Shown here one piece after another: positions 9,901 through 20,865 of a stretch of DNA of 64,000 nt. Numbering within the stretch: position 1 is the stretch's first letter; every line of letters begins with the position of its first letter. This stretch comes from Chromatiales bacterium (GTDB taxonomy: Bacteria; Pseudomonadota; Gammaproteobacteria; UBA6429). The notes below the pieces were generated by a model, which saw only the letters and a program-made list of their open reading frames with translations, had not been told where the DNA came from and did not search any database. Location of the stretch: positions 1 to 64,000 of the forward strand of contig JALTJN010000421.1 of assembly GCA_027076405.1 (NCBI GenBank). The letters run 5' to 3'. A program made the translations under genes and the position numbers.

Positions 9901-12900
9901 CTGGTGTTGTTTATCAAAGAATGCCAAACAGAGATATAAGAAAAATTGCGGGTTCAAATGGTTTTAATAGCTATGCTGGTGATGGTGGGTTAGCTATTAA
10001 TGCGCTCTTGAGTTATAACAGTGATATTGCATTAGGTGATGACGGAAGTATCATTATTGCAGACACATATAATTCAGTTATAAGACGTATACGTCCAGAT
10101 GGCATCATACAAACTATTGCTGGAAATCGCACTTTTGGCTTTAGCGGTGATGGTGGCTTGGCCAGAAATGCACAGTTGTCTTGGCCTATTGCTGTGAAAA
10201 CTGATAAAGAAGGGAATATTTATTTTATAGACAGCTCTAATCATCGAGTACGTAAAATCACGACAGACGGTTATATCTTTACTGTAGCAGGAACAGGTGT
10301 AGCAGGATATAACGGCGATAATCAACTTGCCATTAATGCACAAATTAATGGCGCAACAGATATTTCATTTGGTAAAAATGGTGAATTATATATCGCAGAT
10401 AAATATAATCATCGTATCCGACAAGTGAGTGTGGATGGGACAATAACAACTATTGCCGGTACCGGTACTGCAGGTGATAGTGTTGATGGTGTATTAGCTA
10501 CGACTGGTAGTTTGAAGCAGCCAACTAGTGTTTACTATGGTACTGATGGTTTGCTTTATATTTCAGATTCTAAAAATAATAAAATAAAAGTCATATCACA
10601 AGATGCAACAATAAATACAATTTTTGCAGGAAAGTATTTTGTCCACCAATTGAATACGGGTGATTTTCAAGAGGAAACTTTACTCTCACCTCGAAACGTT
10701 GTTTTAGGTGTGGATGGTGCACTTTACATATCTGCGCAAGGCAAAGTTATAAGAATAAATAAAATATTACCCGGCTTTTCAGGGAGTAATCTACGTATCC
10801 CATCAACAGATGGTTCACAGCTTTATGAGTTTTCTTCCGAGGGTAAACATTTAAAAACTATTAATAGTCTTACTGGTGCAATCGTGTATAGCTTTTTATA
10901 TGATTCACAAGGTTATCTTTCAGGAATTACTGATATCAATAGTGATATCACTCGAATTGAAAGAGATACTTCAGGCAATGCTGTTGGAATTATATCAGCT
11001 GATGGAAAACGTACTGGTTTGACTCTATCGGGTAATCATTATTTATCAGATTTTGTTGAGCCCGGCGGTGCTTTATATAAGTTTGAATATAAACAAAATG
11101 GTCTGTTAAGTAAGTTTACTAACCCAAGAAATCAAAGTTCAGTATTTACCTATAATCAATATGGACGTCTTCTACGTGATGATATGCCAAATGGAGGCGC
11201 TTGGGATGTCGCACGTAGTGACACAGCTACAGGGACTACCGCATCATTAACTTCGGCAATGGGCCGTAAAACAACCTATGAGACCAATTTCTTGTCGAAG
11301 TATCGATATCCTAATGCTCCATATAAAGAACGTATAACGTTAACGCCGGATAACACAAAAATCACTTCAACGACTATGGGTAATGATGATATTGAAATAG
11401 TAAAGCCTGATGGTACAAAGCAAGTTATTAAATATAAAAAAGATGTAAGGTTTCCAGGTAATGTGTCATATGTGGGGGCTTCAACAACTACGACTCCAGC
11501 AGGTTTAGTCAAGAACATAAACAATAGTTTGTCAGCGACTTTTGGAAATGCTAAAAACCCATTGGATGTTGCCAGCATAGTTAAAACTAGTACCGTTAAT
11601 AGTCGAAAATACATTAATAATTATGATGCATTGAATCAACGTAATACGTTATTTTCTCCGGAAGGACGTCAGTCAAAGAGGACCTTGGATATACAAGGTC
11701 GGTTATTGACTTCTCAGTTTGCAAATCAGGCTTTGACAACAAACAGCTATGACTCAAGAGGGCGATTGTCAACAACTATTATCGGAGATACTGTTGATAA
11801 TCGAACATATTCAATGAAATATGATCTTCAAGGGCAGCTTGATACTATAACTGATCCGCTAGGACGCGTTCTTAACTTTGATTATGATCTTGCAGGGCGA
11901 CTCACACGACAGACATTTCCTGATATGCGTTTTATAGAATATACGTATGACACGAATGGAAATCTGACATCATTAACACCACCGGGTAAAGCGGCTCATG
12001 TATTTAATTACAATAATGTTGATCAAGTATCAGTTTATACACCACCAGCATTAAGTGGTGTGCAAACCATTACGACATACACTTACAATAAAGATAAAGA
12101 ACTGGAAAATATTACACGTCCTGATGGAACAACGCTGGACTATGTGTATGAAGCATCTGGTCGTTTAGGCTCATTGAACATTCCTCGTGGACAATATCGC
12201 TATGGGTACAATACCGTGACGGGTCAGTTAAGTAGTATCACTGCGCCTGGTGGAAATATCTTAAGTTATACCTATGATGGAATGTTACCTGTCTCATCAG
12301 TAATTACTGGTGAGATAAACGGCCGTGTGGATAAAACGTACGACAATAACTTCTGGTTACATAGTATAGATATCAATGGTACTGATAGTGTTATTTACGA
12401 TTATGATAAAGATGGCCTGCTTATTTCAGCGGGAAACATGAGTCTTAAACGATATGCTGATACGGGTTATCTGGAATCAACGGTCCTTGCTGACATACTT
12501 TCAACGCATACATATAACCAGTATGGTGAATTAAGTGCTGAGCAATTTTCTGGAAAAGTTGCCGTAACAAGTACTGTGCAAACGACTTCTACAATGGATA
12601 GTCTAACTCTGAGTGGTAAGGTTGCTAATGCATCACGTGTGACAGTTAACGGTGTTGAAATGACAGTGGCTACAGATGGCAGCTTATCAGGCAAGGTTGA
12701 TCTTCCTATTATCGGGTACAATACTCTAAATATTGTAGTTTATGATGCAGCTGGTGAAATAGCGTCTACGCGTACTGAATATGTGAGTCGCACAGCTGCC
12801 GTGACAAATATTCAAATAGGTAAGCTTCTAACAATAGATACAGTGGGAAATAAATATTTCCTCGATAATTTACAACAAGCGTATCGAGTGCAAGCTAATG

Positions 12901-14912
12901 TAACAACACCAGATCAACCACAATGGTTACAAGGTGCTCTTGATGTCGCCGTTGATAGCCAGGGACTTATTTATACATATAAGTCAGCTGCAATATGGCG
13001 TTATGACGGTACTACAGATACACCAATAGCCAATTTGAGTGGGTATATTGTGGATGATATTGCAATAGGACCGGATAATAAGTTGTATATTTCTAGTGTA
13101 AATACATTATATAAACTAGAACAAAACCCTATTGACCCCAATATAACGGATATCAATATCCATGCAACGCTGCCAGTTGGCACTTCAGATTTAAAAATTG
13201 ATCAAAATGCAACTGACCTTGTTGTTCTGAGCCGGATAACGGGTGAAGCATACAACATAACAACAAGTGGCATTATAAGTTCCAGAGGCTTGCCTTTCTC
13301 AGGTATAACCGGCGAATTTAGTGTGGGGGATGACGATACAATCTGTATTGTTACAGATTCAAGTGGTCTCGCTGTTATTGGCGACATACCTGCATTAGGT
13401 GCTGTTATTAACTGCTCGAACCAGACCATATACCCGCTTAATAATCAAATTACGAGTGTTTATCTAGTAGGAAACACCATATATTATTCGGACGCAAGTA
13501 ATATTTATCAGCACACTACAGCGGGGGACATTGCGCTTATCAGTGCAGGTGCATCTACAATAACGCCTGGTAGTCTGATTATTAATGGTCAAGTATCTGC
13601 ATTGTCGTATAAAATGGATTATGCGCGTGACAAACTCGGCAGAATCACACAAAAAATAGAAGCTATCAGTGGTGCGACAACAACGTATGACTACCACTAT
13701 GACATAGCCGGTCGTTTAGACCAGGTCACCACCAATGGCACAGTCAGTGCGACCTATGGTTATGACAGCAATGGAAACCGACTCAGCCATAACACCACCA
13801 CAGGCACCTATGACGAGCAAGACCGACTACTCACCTATGGAACAGCGAATTACAGCTACACCACTAACGGTGAATTACTGACTAAAACAGAAGCAGGCCT
13901 CACCACAAACTACACCTACGATGTCATCGGAAGCTTAACCAAGGTCACCTTACCCGGCGGCATGGTCATTGATTATGTGATTGATGGCCGTAACCGCCGC
14001 ATCGGTAAAAAAGTCGATGGTATTCTGGTACAGGGCTTCTTATACCAGGACCAACTCAACCCAGTGGCAGAACTGGATGGCACAGGCAACATCACCGCCC
14101 GTTTTGTCTATGGCTCAAAATCCAATATCCCCGACTACATGATAAAAAATAATGTGACCTACCGCATTGTTTCAGACCATTTAGGTAGTCCAAGACTCAT
14201 CGTTAACACAACCGACGGTGCCATTATTCAACAAATCGACTATGATGAGTTTGGAAACATCATCAAAGACACCAACCCCGGCTTCCAGCCCTTTGGTTTT
14301 GCCGGTGGACTCTATGACCAGCAAACCCAACTAACTCGGTTTGGCGCACGGGATTATGATGCACAAACAGGACGATGGACGAATAAAGATCCGATACGGT
14401 TTGAGGGTGGGGATACGAATATTTATGGATATGTTTTACAGAATCCTATTAACTTTATTGATCCGTTAGGGCTTGAGACATTTGGACTTTCATTGAATGC
14501 GAGTGTTGGTTGGGGGCCAGGTGGTACTGTAGGCGTAAATGTAGTAGCTGATAATTCTGGAAATATTGCTCTACAAGTAGTGGTTGGTGGTGGTGGTGAC
14601 TCGCCGGGTGCCTCTTTAACAGGAAATATGGAATATACAAATGCAAAAAATGTAGATGCTTTGACAGGATTTGGATCTCAGGCAGGAATCGATGTGGGTG
14701 ATTTTGTCGTAGCGGAGTTTGGGTCCATGCAAGGTGCTGGATATACTGGTGAATATGCAGGATATGGTTTTGCCGCGAGCCCAGTGCCTTTTGGAGTGTC
14801 TGGATATTTAACTAATACTGTAAATGTTTTTAGTATAAATCCGTACAAGTATCTAAATAATTTAGGAAAGAGTATTGGAAAAGGGATTTATGGATATGCT
14901 AACTGCCCATAA
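6909..14912 (+). CDS. Giant YD-repeat/Rhs polymorphic toxin with propeller, Ig-like and NHL domains
   Basis: A 2,667-residue ORF, the main body of a secreted Rhs/teneurin-like protein. In order: propeller repeats (to about nt 7280); bacterial Ig-like domains (7300-8090; [20 protein letters not shown]); a carboxypeptidase-regulatory-like domain (8260-8470; [19 protein letters not shown]); a FlgD-like Ig segment (9330-9550); NHL repeats (9830-10760; [14 protein letters not shown]); many YD repeats (10800-12540); a second propeller insert (12780-13560); and the Rhs core ending in [20 protein letters not shown] (about 14330-14400). After this core the C-terminal tip, from about 14470, is glycine-rich and unrecognised; it is probably the toxin domain. 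A small membrane protein follows and is the likely immunity protein. No T6SS genes are nearby, and the signal peptide suggests Sec export. Confidence 0.85.
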   Translation: MIHYDKTLNELWLMEEDNLTRYDINGNQTFTSSITPLEDFVLDGLGNIWASEDSTLYYISSSDSILFQVIPFPGDIDEIEHLVVNPADQSVWVANHHNIVNYSTQGLEQHRLNVVNKINGLAIYSDIYAPTISLVSPATGTLTNNAAPVFTFTLTDKGVGADPATIEFTSNNQIIPTSCVLDTVTKDAVCTLAQPLTDGLWSFTSTVKDYIGNVSTPIQFSINVDTIAPVITLTSPQNNLLTNKSIQSLVGKVSEQVLLTINGSPVSVAADLSFTYPATLTEGINNFSITAVDPATNQQGKAISITLDTIPPQTVDTGIVKMLYLKNGEVEITGQALSVEAGTSVVITNVRTGDAVTVITNSDGSFKVVIAGVPSDNFSFVVADKATNKSGAVSKTLGGVNLPADPSSVAPKADPTVTATVYHTTSFLYTGSNPIQTGVAVGTIKPGRAAVIRGKVIDRKNNPLPGVKTVVHYHNEYGQTLTRADGHFDMAVNGGGTIIVNYELEGYLPVQRRIQVPWQDISVLPDVVMIPLDKKVTTIDLTATTPIQVAQANPVTDIDGTRQATLFFPQGTQATMVLADGTEQALTTLNVRATEYTVGENGRNTMPGELPATSGYTYAVELSVDEAIKVNAKTVRFSNPIPLYFENFLNFPVGSNIPLGYYDRDIAAWKGSQDGRVIKILSIDAVGLAVLDVDGSGVAADAATLTALKITDIERTQLAQSYSAGAVLWRSLISHFTPWDCNYPFGPVAGAQMPSNTAVKKSDAKKQDNPNTKCGSIIGCENQTLGETLAVKDTPYSLNYRNDRVQGWTVGNTARIEVTGNTVPSSMKSVILEIRILGKVYKYTFTPAPNITHEFTWDGLDAYGNQHQSATAIVSIGYTYPIVYYPSIGGYNRSWANTRCTNCKATGIRGGTTTTLWRNYRSDLVSVFSRRDVRSQKLGGWTLSQHHFYNPVSRTLLRGDGTNRQAKNVGRNIVHHIELIGNNNFALAPDGSVYYSNSGVVYQRMPNRDIRKIAGSNGFNSYAGDGGLAINALLSYNSDIALGDDGSIIIADTYNSVIRRIRPDGIIQTIAGNRTFGFSGDGGLARNAQLSWPIAVKTDKEGNIYFIDSSNHRVRKITTDGYIFTVAGTGVAGYNGDNQLAINAQINGATDISFGKNGELYIADKYNHRIRQVSVDGTITTIAGTGTAGDSVDGVLATTGSLKQPTSVYYGTDGLLYISDSKNNKIKVISQDATINTIFAGKYFVHQLNTGDFQEETLLSPRNVVLGVDGALYISAQGKVIRINKILPGFSGSNLRIPSTDGSQLYEFSSEGKHLKTINSLTGAIVYSFLYDSQGYLSGITDINSDITRIERDTSGNAVGIISADGKRTGLTLSGNHYLSDFVEPGGALYKFEYKQNGLLSKFTNPRNQSSVFTYNQYGRLLRDDMPNGGAWDVARSDTATGTTASLTSAMGRKTTYETNFLSKYRYPNAPYKERITLTPDNTKITSTTMGNDDIEIVKPDGTKQVIKYKKDVRFPGNVSYVGASTTTTPAGLVKNINNSLSATFGNAKNPLDVASIVKTSTVNSRKYINNYDALNQRNTLFSPEGRQSKRTLDIQGRLLTSQFANQALTTNSYDSRGRLSTTIIGDTVDNRTYSMKYDLQGQLDTITDPLGRVLNFDYDLAGRLTRQTFPDMRFIEYTYDTNGNLTSLTPPGKAAHVFNYNNVDQVSVYTPPALSGVQTITTYTYNKDKELENITRPDGTTLDYVYEASGRLGSLNIPRGQYRYGYNTVTGQLSSITAPGGNILSYTYDGMLPVSSVITGEINGRVDKTYDNNFWLHSIDINGTDSVIYDYDKDGLLISAGNMSLKRYADTGYLESTVLADILSTHTYNQYGELSAEQFSGKVAVTSTVQTTSTMDSLTLSGKVANASRVTVNGVEMTVATDGSLSGKVDLPIIGYNTLNIVVYDAAGEIASTRTEYVSRTAAVTNIQIGKLLTIDTVGNKYFLDNLQQAYRVQANVTTPDQPQWLQGALDVAVDSQGLIYTYKSAAIWRYDGTTDTPIANLSGYIVDDIAIGPDNKLYISSVNTLYKLEQNPIDPNITDINIHATLPVGTSDLKIDQNATDLVVLSRITGEAYNITTSGIISSRGLPFSGITGEFSVGDDDTICIVTDSSGLAVIGDIPALGAVINCSNQTIYPLNNQITSVYLVGNTIYYSDASNIYQHTTAGDIALISAGASTITPGSLIINGQVSALSYKMDYARDKLGRITQKIEAISGATTTYDYHYDIAGRLDQVTTNGTVSATYGYDSNGNRLSHNTTTGTYDEQDRLLTYGTANYSYTTNGELLTKTEAGLTTNYTYDVIGSLTKVTLPGGMVIDYVIDGRNRRIGKKVDGILVQGFLYQDQLNPVAELDGTGNITARFVYGSKSNIPDYMIKNNVTYRIVSDHLGSPRLIVNTTDGAIIQQIDYDEFGNIIKDTNPGFQPFGFAGGLYDQQTQLTRFGARDYDAQTGRWTNKDPIRFEGGDTNIYGYVLQNPINFIDPLGLETFGLSLNASVGWGPGGTVGVNVVADNSGNIALQVVVGGGGDSPGASLTGNMEYTNAKNVDALTGFGSQAGIDVGDFVVAEFGSMQGAGYTGEYAGYGFAASPVPFGVSGYLTNTVNVFSINPYKYLNNLGKSIGKGIYGYANCP
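13012..14406 (+). repeat. Rhs 3' core, long direct repeat copy A
   Basis: This segment of the main Rhs gene matches 17036-18430 base for base at a constant offset of 4,024 bp with almost no differences (one seen near 13037). Shorter related copies lie at 15543-16060 and 19194-19798. Such repeats allow homologous exchange of toxin tips. Confidence 0.88.
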
Positions 14913-14927
14913 TTTTTGGAGAGAATT

Positions 14928-15419
14928 GTGATTAAATTTCTTTCAATTATTTCACCATATGTAACTGCTATGGCCTTTTTGTCATTTTTGGCTGTAGTCG
15001 TTTCATTCGTAATATTTGCACGGAATCGTCATAAAAAAATGAGCCTGATTATTTCATCTATAGTTCTATTTATTTCGATATTGATAGCAGGTGTTCAATC
15101 GTACTCCATAAAATCTCTGGTAAATGAAATCGCAAGCAACAGCGAGGAAGTGACAATCTACTGGAATAAAAGAAAAATTCAAAATAATAATAAATTTTTA
15201 AAAGCTTTTAATAATTTAAGTAGTATAAAAATAAAAAGTGGTTCATATCCAACAGAGAAAAATGTGGTGGAAATAATTTTTTCTAATACACATTTTATCT
15301 TTAGTTTTCAGAAAGACTCTAGAGATAAAAATCTTTATTGGGTCTATTTCCCAGAATATATAGGAAAAGCAGAAATAGGGTTTGTTAACTTAAAGCAAGA
15401 GATAATAAACCTGCCTTGA
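14928..15419 (+). CDS. Small membrane protein, candidate immunity protein for the main Rhs tip
   Basis: A protein of about 163 residues with two N-terminal membrane segments (about residues 5-30 and 40-62) and a soluble C-terminal part that looks beta-rich. I start it at GTG 14928 because GGAGAG lies 7 bases upstream; a TTG at 14916 would overlap that ribosome site. It begins 15 bp after the Rhs stop codon, so it is probably co-transcribed. It resembles no family I can name. Its position directly behind a toxin tip, repeated for two other tips in this array, supports an immunity role by inference. A membrane-located immunity protein would suit a toxin acting at or across the inner membrane. 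Confidence 0.6.
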   Translation: MIKFLSIISPYVTAMAFLSFLAVVVSFVIFARNRHKKMSLIISSIVLFISILIAGVQSYSIKSLVNEIASNSEEVTIYWNKRKIQNNNKFLKAFNNLSSIKIKSGSYPTEKNVVEIIFSNTHFIFSFQKDSRDKNLYWVYFPEYIGKAEIGFVNLKQEIINLP

Positions 15420-15530
15420 TTTAACTCCACGTTCATATGGCTATGTAGTTATAAACTTATTATCAGAAGACAAACTAAATTCTTCTGGAAAAAACGGGGT
15501 CAAGACACAATAAACGCTAATATAGCTCGT

Positions 15531-16439
15531 TTGGTTTCCATCAATTATACCTATGATGTCATCGGAAACTTAACCAAGGTCACCTTACCCGGCGGCATGG
15601 TCATTGATTATGTGATTGATGGCCGTAACCGCCGCATCGGTAAAAAAGTGGATGGTATTCTGGTACAGGGCTTTTTATACCAGGACCAGCTCAACCCAGT
15701 GGCAGAACTGGATGGAACAGGCAACATCACCGCCCGTTTTGTTTATGGCTCAAAATCCAATATCCCCGACTACATGATAAAAAATAATGTGACCTACCGC
15801 ATTGTTTCAGACCATTTAGGTAGCCCAAGACTCATCGTCAACACAACCGACGGTGCCATTATTCAACAAATCGACTATGATGAGTTTGGGAATGTGATTA
15901 ATGACACCAACCCGGGTTTCCAACCGTTTGGGTTTGCCGGTGGACTCTACGACCAGCACACCCAACTTACACGGTTTGGTGCACGGGATTATGATGCACA
16001 AACAGGAAGATGGACGAATAAAGATCCGATTCGGTTTGAAGGTGGGGATACTAATTTATATGCCTATGTTTTAAATGATCCGGTTAATTGGATTGATCCT
16101 AATGGATTATTGAAATGTAAATGTAGTCTTATTGGGAGTGAAGCTGGTGTTGGTTATAAAGATGGTGTAAAACAATGCGTTTATGCTTGTGTTAATGAAA
16201 ATGGGACTGTAGAAGTTACAGGTGGTTCTTCTAATACTAGAAGTGGTAGGGTCTGCTATGGTGCTGAAATGAAAACTAGTGCTGATATTAATGGGAACAT
16301 GTTTGATTATCCGTCAAGCTTTGAAAGTTTTGATGTGAATACTGAACCTGGGTTTTTTGAAGGTTTGATTGGACCTATTTATCAGAATGATACAAGCTTT
16401 ATGAATAATATTAATGATGCATATAAAAATAAAAAATAG
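15531..16439 (+). CDS. Orphan Rhs tip cassette 2 (core fragment plus alternative toxin tip)
   Basis: From about 15543 this ORF repeats the Rhs core of the main gene (matching 13908 onward, offset 1,635 bp) through the [14 protein letters not shown] and [11 protein letters not shown] motifs. It then diverges into a different tip of about 115 residues ([20 protein letters not shown] onward). The tip is cysteine-containing and has no recognisable catalytic motif. The ORF starts formally at a TTG with no ribosome site and no signal peptide, so it is probably silent until recombination places it behind the main gene. A short GGGGTCAAGAC sequence lies just upstream at about 15497. Confidence 0.75.
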   Translation: MVSINYTYDVIGNLTKVTLPGGMVIDYVIDGRNRRIGKKVDGILVQGFLYQDQLNPVAELDGTGNITARFVYGSKSNIPDYMIKNNVTYRIVSDHLGSPRLIVNTTDGAIIQQIDYDEFGNVINDTNPGFQPFGFAGGLYDQHTQLTRFGARDYDAQTGRWTNKDPIRFEGGDTNLYAYVLNDPVNWIDPNGLLKCKCSLIGSEAGVGYKDGVKQCVYACVNENGTVEVTGGSSNTRSGRVCYGAEMKTSADINGNMFDYPSSFESFDVNTEPGFFEGLIGPIYQNDTSFMNNINDAYKNKK

Positions 16440-16935
16440 TAGATTTTTCTCTCTTATATTTAACGACTATTTTATAGCTGTTTTTACAATTTGTTTTTTT
16501 TATATTGTAAGGACTAACTATGAGTTTAGTAATGTTTTTCAATATTACTTTTCAAATGTTGTTCTTTTTTCTAACTCATGGGTAGAAATAATTGTGTTGC
16601 AAATTTCACTTGTTTTTATTGGGTTCACTAAACTATTTGAGAGTAGGATTACGTATTATAAATACATAATATTAGTAATATGTATGTTTTGGGTAATACA
16701 ACTTGAAATATATTTTTTTGCATATCTGTTTTCTATACTTTCGGATTCTTTAACTTGGTATAGTATGAGTATTATATCGATTATATTTTCAATATTATTA
16801 ATGTTTTGTTTTTCATACGCCATACCTATATATTTGCTAAATGAGAAATATAAAATATTAAAAATAAATTTAGTTATTATGTTCTCAACGATAATATCTT
16901 CATATCAACTTGCTTCTATTGCATCCAATATATAA
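16414..16935 (+). CDS. Polytopic membrane protein, candidate immunity protein for tip 2
   Basis: A 173-residue, strongly hydrophobic protein with about four or five membrane segments (roughly residues 14-32, 58-75, 83-110, 118-142 and 150-170). Its start overlaps the end of the tip-2 ORF by 26 bp, implying coupled expression. Base composition is very AT-rich compared with the Rhs core. No family is recognised. The immunity role is inferred from the repeated toxin-tip/small-membrane-protein arrangement. Confidence 0.55.
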   Translation: MMHIKIKNSRFFSLIFNDYFIAVFTICFFYIVRTNYEFSNVFQYYFSNVVLFSNSWVEIIVLQISLVFIGFTKLFESRITYYKYIILVICMFWVIQLEIYFFAYLFSILSDSLTWYSMSIISIIFSILLMFCFSYAIPIYLLNEKYKILKINLVIMFSTIISSYQLASIASNI

Positions 16936-17022
16936 ATGTGATTCAAAATCAACGAATCAAGGGGTGAGAACACTTGTTCTTCAAAACCGGGGTCACATCA
17001 AAAAATCAAGGGGTCAGCCAGC

Positions 17023-18876
17023 TTGATGATGGCACAACAGATACACCAAATAGCCAATTTGAGTGGATATATTGTGGATGATATTGCAATAGGACCGGAT
17101 AATAAGTTGTATATTTCTAGTGTAAATACATTATATAAACTAGAACAAAACCCTATTGACCCCAATATAACGGATATCAATATCCATGCAACGCTGCCAG
17201 TTGGCACTTCAGATTTAAAAATTGATCAAAATGCAACTGACCTTGTTGTTCTGAGCCGGATAACGGGTGAAGCATACAACATAACAACAAGTGGCATTAT
17301 AAGTTCCAGAGGCTTGCCTTTCTCAGGTATAACCGGCGAATTTAGTGTGGGGGATGACGATACAATCTGTATTGTTACAGATTCAAGTGGTCTCGCTGTT
17401 ATTGGCGACATACCTGCATTAGGTGCTGTTATTAACTGCTCGAACCAGACCATATACCCGCTTAATAATCAAATTACGAGTGTTTATCTAGTAGGAAACA
17501 CCATATATTATTCGGACGCAAGTAATATTTATCAGCACACTACAGCGGGGGACATTGCGCTTATCAGTGCAGGTGCATCTACAATAACGCCTGGTAGTCT
17601 GATTATTAATGGTCAAGTATCTGCATTGTCGTATAAAATGGATTATGCGCGTGACAAACTCGGCAGAATCACACAAAAAATAGAAGCTATCAGTGGTGCG
17701 ACAACAACGTATGACTACCACTATGACATAGCCGGTCGTTTAGACCAGGTCACCACCAATGGCACAGTCAGTGCGACCTATGGTTATGACAGCAATGGAA
17801 ACCGACTCAGCCATAACACCACCACAGGCACCTATGACGAGCAAGACCGACTACTCACCTATGGAACAGCGAATTACAGCTACACCACTAACGGTGAATT
17901 ACTGACTAAAACAGAAGCAGGCCTCACCACAAACTACACCTACGATGTCATCGGAAGCTTAACCAAGGTCACCTTACCCGGCGGCATGGTCATTGATTAT
18001 GTGATTGATGGCCGTAACCGCCGCATCGGTAAAAAAGTCGATGGTATTCTGGTACAGGGCTTCTTATACCAGGACCAACTCAACCCAGTGGCAGAACTGG
18101 ATGGCACAGGCAACATCACCGCCCGTTTTGTCTATGGCTCAAAATCCAATATCCCCGACTACATGATAAAAAATAATGTGACCTACCGCATTGTTTCAGA
18201 CCATTTAGGTAGTCCAAGACTCATCGTTAACACAACCGACGGTGCCATTATTCAACAAATCGACTATGATGAGTTTGGAAACATCATCAAAGACACCAAC
18301 CCCGGCTTCCAGCCCTTTGGTTTTGCCGGTGGACTCTATGACCAGCAAACCCAACTAACTCGGTTTGGCGCACGGGATTATGATGCACAAACAGGACGAT
18401 GGACGAATAAAGATCCGATACGGTTTGAGGGGGGGGATACGAGTTTATATGGATATGTTTTAAATGATCCTGTGAACTTTGCTGATTTAAATGGTCTCGA
18501 GACTTACGTGGTTAATCGTGACTTATCAGCTTTTGGAGACTCTGCAAGATCACTAGATAATCCATCTACACATACATTTATTGTTACGACTAATCCAAAT
18601 GGCAGTATCGCTAATACATATAGTTGGGGAAATGCGGCTAATTTAAATGGTTGGAACATTAATCAACCACTGGATATAAAAACTGCAAAAGAAGCTTTAA
18701 CGAAAGGTTTGGCAAAAAAAATTGCCCCTTCATTTGTCGATCCTTATTTTAAGAAAGCTTATAATCAATTAAATAAAAAAAGTAATGAGCACTCAAATGG
18801 TATTATTACAAATAACTGTAAAACCGAAGCTAGTAAATTAAATGAACTTGCCTGGAAACTCTGGGGGAATAATTAG
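17023..18876 (+). CDS. Orphan Rhs tip cassette 3 (long core copy plus alternative toxin tip)
   Basis: Residues from about 7 to 480 repeat the main Rhs protein almost exactly (17036-18430 versus 13012-14406). After DPIRFEGGD the tip differs: about 130 residues containing [13 protein letters not shown], a [12 protein letters not shown] segment and [19 protein letters not shown] His early and an Asn-Cys late in a small domain recall permuted papain-like (LRAT/PPPDE type) folds, where the order is His then NC; this is inference only. The ORF lacks a signal peptide and a convincing ribosome site, so it is probably a silent donor cassette. Upstream lie GGGGTCACATC and GGGGTCAGCC, as before cassette 2. 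Confidence 0.75.
   Translation: MMMAQQIHQIANLSGYIVDDIAIGPDNKLYISSVNTLYKLEQNPIDPNITDINIHATLPVGTSDLKIDQNATDLVVLSRITGEAYNITTSGIISSRGLPFSGITGEFSVGDDDTICIVTDSSGLAVIGDIPALGAVINCSNQTIYPLNNQITSVYLVGNTIYYSDASNIYQHTTAGDIALISAGASTITPGSLIINGQVSALSYKMDYARDKLGRITQKIEAISGATTTYDYHYDIAGRLDQVTTNGTVSATYGYDSNGNRLSHNTTTGTYDEQDRLLTYGTANYSYTTNGELLTKTEAGLTTNYTYDVIGSLTKVTLPGGMVIDYVIDGRNRRIGKKVDGILVQGFLYQDQLNPVAELDGTGNITARFVYGSKSNIPDYMIKNNVTYRIVSDHLGSPRLIVNTTDGAIIQQIDYDEFGNIIKDTNPGFQPFGFAGGLYDQQTQLTRFGARDYDAQTGRWTNKDPIRFEGGDTSLYGYVLNDPVNFADLNGLETYVVNRDLSAFGDSARSLDNPSTHTFIVTTNPNGSIANTYSWGNAANLNGWNINQPLDIKTAKEALTKGLAKKIAPSFVDPYFKKAYNQLNKKSNEHSNGIITNNCKTEASKLNELAWKLWGNN
17036..18430 (+). repeat. Rhs 3' core, long direct repeat copy B
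   Basis: Near-identical copy of 13012-14406 at an offset of 4,024 bp. The match starts inside a propeller segment and ends in the GGTTTGAGG codons just before the variable tip, which is the expected crossover boundary. Confidence 0.88.
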
Positions 18877-18878
18877 TT

Positions 18879-19160
18879 ATGCTATTTAAGTTTTTTGTAT
18901 TGATAGTAGTAGTAGTATTTGTAGAGGTTGCTATTTATACTTGGCTTTTACCTAATTATTTTCCGGATTTTAAAAGTTATGTATTCTTCTTTATTGGTTT
19001 AATAATATCTTTTGTTGCTGTTGGTTATTTTTGTTTCCAAGAGTTCGCAACAGAATCCTTGGTTTTTAGAATTGGCGTAAGTGTTTTGTGTATACTTATT
19101 AGTGGAATAGTAGAATCATTACTTATTATTGGGTTAATTATAAAATTAATCGGTTCTTAA
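18879..19160 (+). CDS. Small membrane protein, candidate immunity protein for tip 3
   Basis: A 93-residue protein with three predicted membrane helices (about residues 3-22, 30-50 and 65-90) and almost no soluble part. Its ATG is two bases after the tip-3 stop codon. No family recognised. Position implies an immunity role for the tip-3 toxin. Confidence 0.55.
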   Translation: MLFKFFVLIVVVVFVEVAIYTWLLPNYFPDFKSYVFFFIGLIISFVAVGYFCFQEFATESLVFRIGVSVLCILISGIVESLLIIGLIIKLIGS

Positions 19161-19191
19161 CAATCGGTTGCTAATATAGGTTATTCAATTT

Positions 19192-19822
19192 AGACAAGGT
19201 CACCACCAATGGTACAGTCAGTGCAACCTATGGCTATGACATCAACGGAAACCGCCTCAGCCAAAACACCACCACAGGCACCTATGATGAACAAGATAGA
19301 CTACTCACCTATGGAACAGCGAGTTACAGCTACACCACTAACGGTGAATTACTGTCTAAAACAGAAGCAGGCCTCACCACAAACTATATCTATGATGTAA
19401 TTGGTAACTTAACCAACGTCACCTTACCCGGCGGCATGGTGATTGATTATGTCATTGATGGCCGTAACCGCCGCATCGGTAAAAAAGTCGATGGTATCCT
19501 GGTACAGGGCTTCTTATACCAGGACCAGCTCAACCCAGTGGCAGAACTCGATGGCACAGGCAACATCACCGCCCGTTTTGTCTATGGCTCAAAATCCAAT
19601 GTACCGGACTACATGATAAAAAATAATGTGACCTACCGCATTGTTTCAGACCATTTAGGCAGCCCAAGACTCATCGTCAACACAACCGACGGTGCCATTA
19701 TTCAACAAATCGACTATGATGAGTTTGGAAACATCATCAAAGACACCAACCCCGGCTTCCAGCCCTTTGGCTTTGCCGGTGGACTCGATGACCAGCAAAA
19801 CTACTCTATTCAGACCTTTTGA
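19192..19822 (+). pseudogene. Truncated Rhs tip cassette 4
   Basis: From about 19194 to 19798 this DNA repeats the main Rhs core (offset 5,464 bp from 13734), with a number of substitutions. The copy breaks off at GACCAGCAAA, before the [14 protein letters not shown] and DPIRFEGGD motifs, and runs into unrelated sequence and a stop (TFGAC region, 19820). It therefore has no tip. The longest open frame within it begins at 19436. It marks the right edge of the Rhs array and a past deletion or recombination junction. Confidence 0.75.
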
Positions 19823-19882
19823 CATTAATAAAGATCTTTTTCTGTAGTCCCTTACCAACTTCCCAATGAAAATTACTCTAAT

Positions 19883-19948
19883 AGTCGATTAAGTTGACAA
19901 ATCGACTTATAAGACTAATATATTACTTGTAAGTACTTTTAAGTCGAT
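19883..19948. promoter_or_regulatory. Inverted and direct AGTCGAT repeats
   Basis: AGTCGATT (19883-19890) and AATCGACT (19900-19907) form a perfect 8-bp inverted repeat with a 9-base spacer; a third AAGTCGAT lies at 19941-19948, just before the next gene. This could be an operator or an old element end next to the truncated Rhs copy. Confidence 0.45.
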
Positions 19949-19960
19949 ATGGGAAGCAAT

Positions 19961-20281
19961 ATGGAAAATCTAGCAAAGTTGGAAATACAGCATGATATTG
20001 AGACTTCACTTAAGCTGAACAAGATTGTAAAAGGTATTAAGTTTCTGCTCGTCGTGGTCATCTGTTGGCTGTACGTTATTAATAGTGCTTGGCTGGACGA
20101 GGCGCTTATAGCGGGAATTCTTTTGTCTTTAATTTCACCCATGGGCTTTTTTGATGTATTTATTCAGCGTTTACTCAAGTACAACACACAAACGATTGAA
20201 GAACGACAAGAGCTAAATGCGACTGAAACAAGTCAACATTTTGAAAATATATATTCAAAGTTGGAAAAACAAGACAGTTAA
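19961..20281 (+). CDS. Small membrane protein of unknown function
   Basis: About 106 residues with two hydrophobic segments (roughly 29-46 and 50-68) between a charged N-terminus and a charged, probably helical C-terminus. I start it at ATG 19961 because GGGAAG lies 6 bases upstream; an in-frame ATG at 19949 is possible. It follows the truncated Rhs cassette by about 140 bp and could be an orphan immunity protein left after loss of the tip, but no family is recognised. Confidence 0.5.
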   Translation: MENLAKLEIQHDIETSLKLNKIVKGIKFLLVVVICWLYVINSAWLDEALIAGILLSLISPMGFFDVFIQRLLKYNTQTIEERQELNATETSQHFENIYSKLEKQDS

Positions 20282-20306
20282 GTTTGATGTAGAGGTAAAG
20301 TAAAAC

Positions 20307-20825
20307 ATGAATGTAAAACAAATCGTTAATTTGATATCAAATCTTGAAGCAACAACGGAAGCATTGGTATTTGATATTGTTAAAGAAGCAGATCCTAAAA
20401 GCCTGCATCGAACAGGTCTTAATATCATGGTTGGATTAGCAGAGTTGAAAAAAATGGTAGCAGGTGATGCCATAGCAGAAAAATTTGCAAATCAAGAAGA
20501 TGATAATCTAAATGAAGTGAATAAAGTCTCTCGACGTTTGAAACGTTGGGCTAAAAATCAAGAGCAAATTAATTCAAAAATACTTAATGAATTTCTTAAA
20601 ATGCAAAGAGATGGAGTCAACTCTATTACTGAAGATTTGCTTAGGCATAATTATGATAATGACACCGAGTTTTATAAAAATTATCCTCAAATGAAAGCGA
20701 TATCATTAAAAAATCATGGCAAGGTCTTTGATTTAGTTAAAGAAGGTAATATTGAAAGAGTAGTAATTTGGGAACCAGTGAAGATCTATGTAGAAGAATA
20801 TGGAAAAGATGTCGGTATTTTATAA
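20307..20825 (+). CDS. Hypothetical protein, helical, soluble
   Basis: A 172-residue, charged, mostly helical protein without signal peptide or membrane segment. It starts at ATG 20307 with AGAGG upstream. I do not recognise a domain. It lies 25 bp after the small membrane protein and on the same strand, so the two may be one transcript. It belongs to the small-gene zone between the Rhs array and the tns module. Confidence 0.55.
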   Translation: MNVKQIVNLISNLEATTEALVFDIVKEADPKSLHRTGLNIMVGLAELKKMVAGDAIAEKFANQEDDNLNEVNKVSRRLKRWAKNQEQINSKILNEFLKMQRDGVNSITEDLLRHNYDNDTEFYKNYPQMKAISLKNHGKVFDLVKEGNIERVVIWEPVKIYVEEYGKDVGIL

Positions 20826-20865
20826 CTAGCTAAGAACACTTAAAATTTTTTTAAAGGGGTTTTAA

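Noticed and set aside
6316..19822. Type VI secretion linked Rhs
   Set aside because: No PAAR, VgrG, Hcp or other T6SS component is visible, and the main protein carries a Sec signal peptide.
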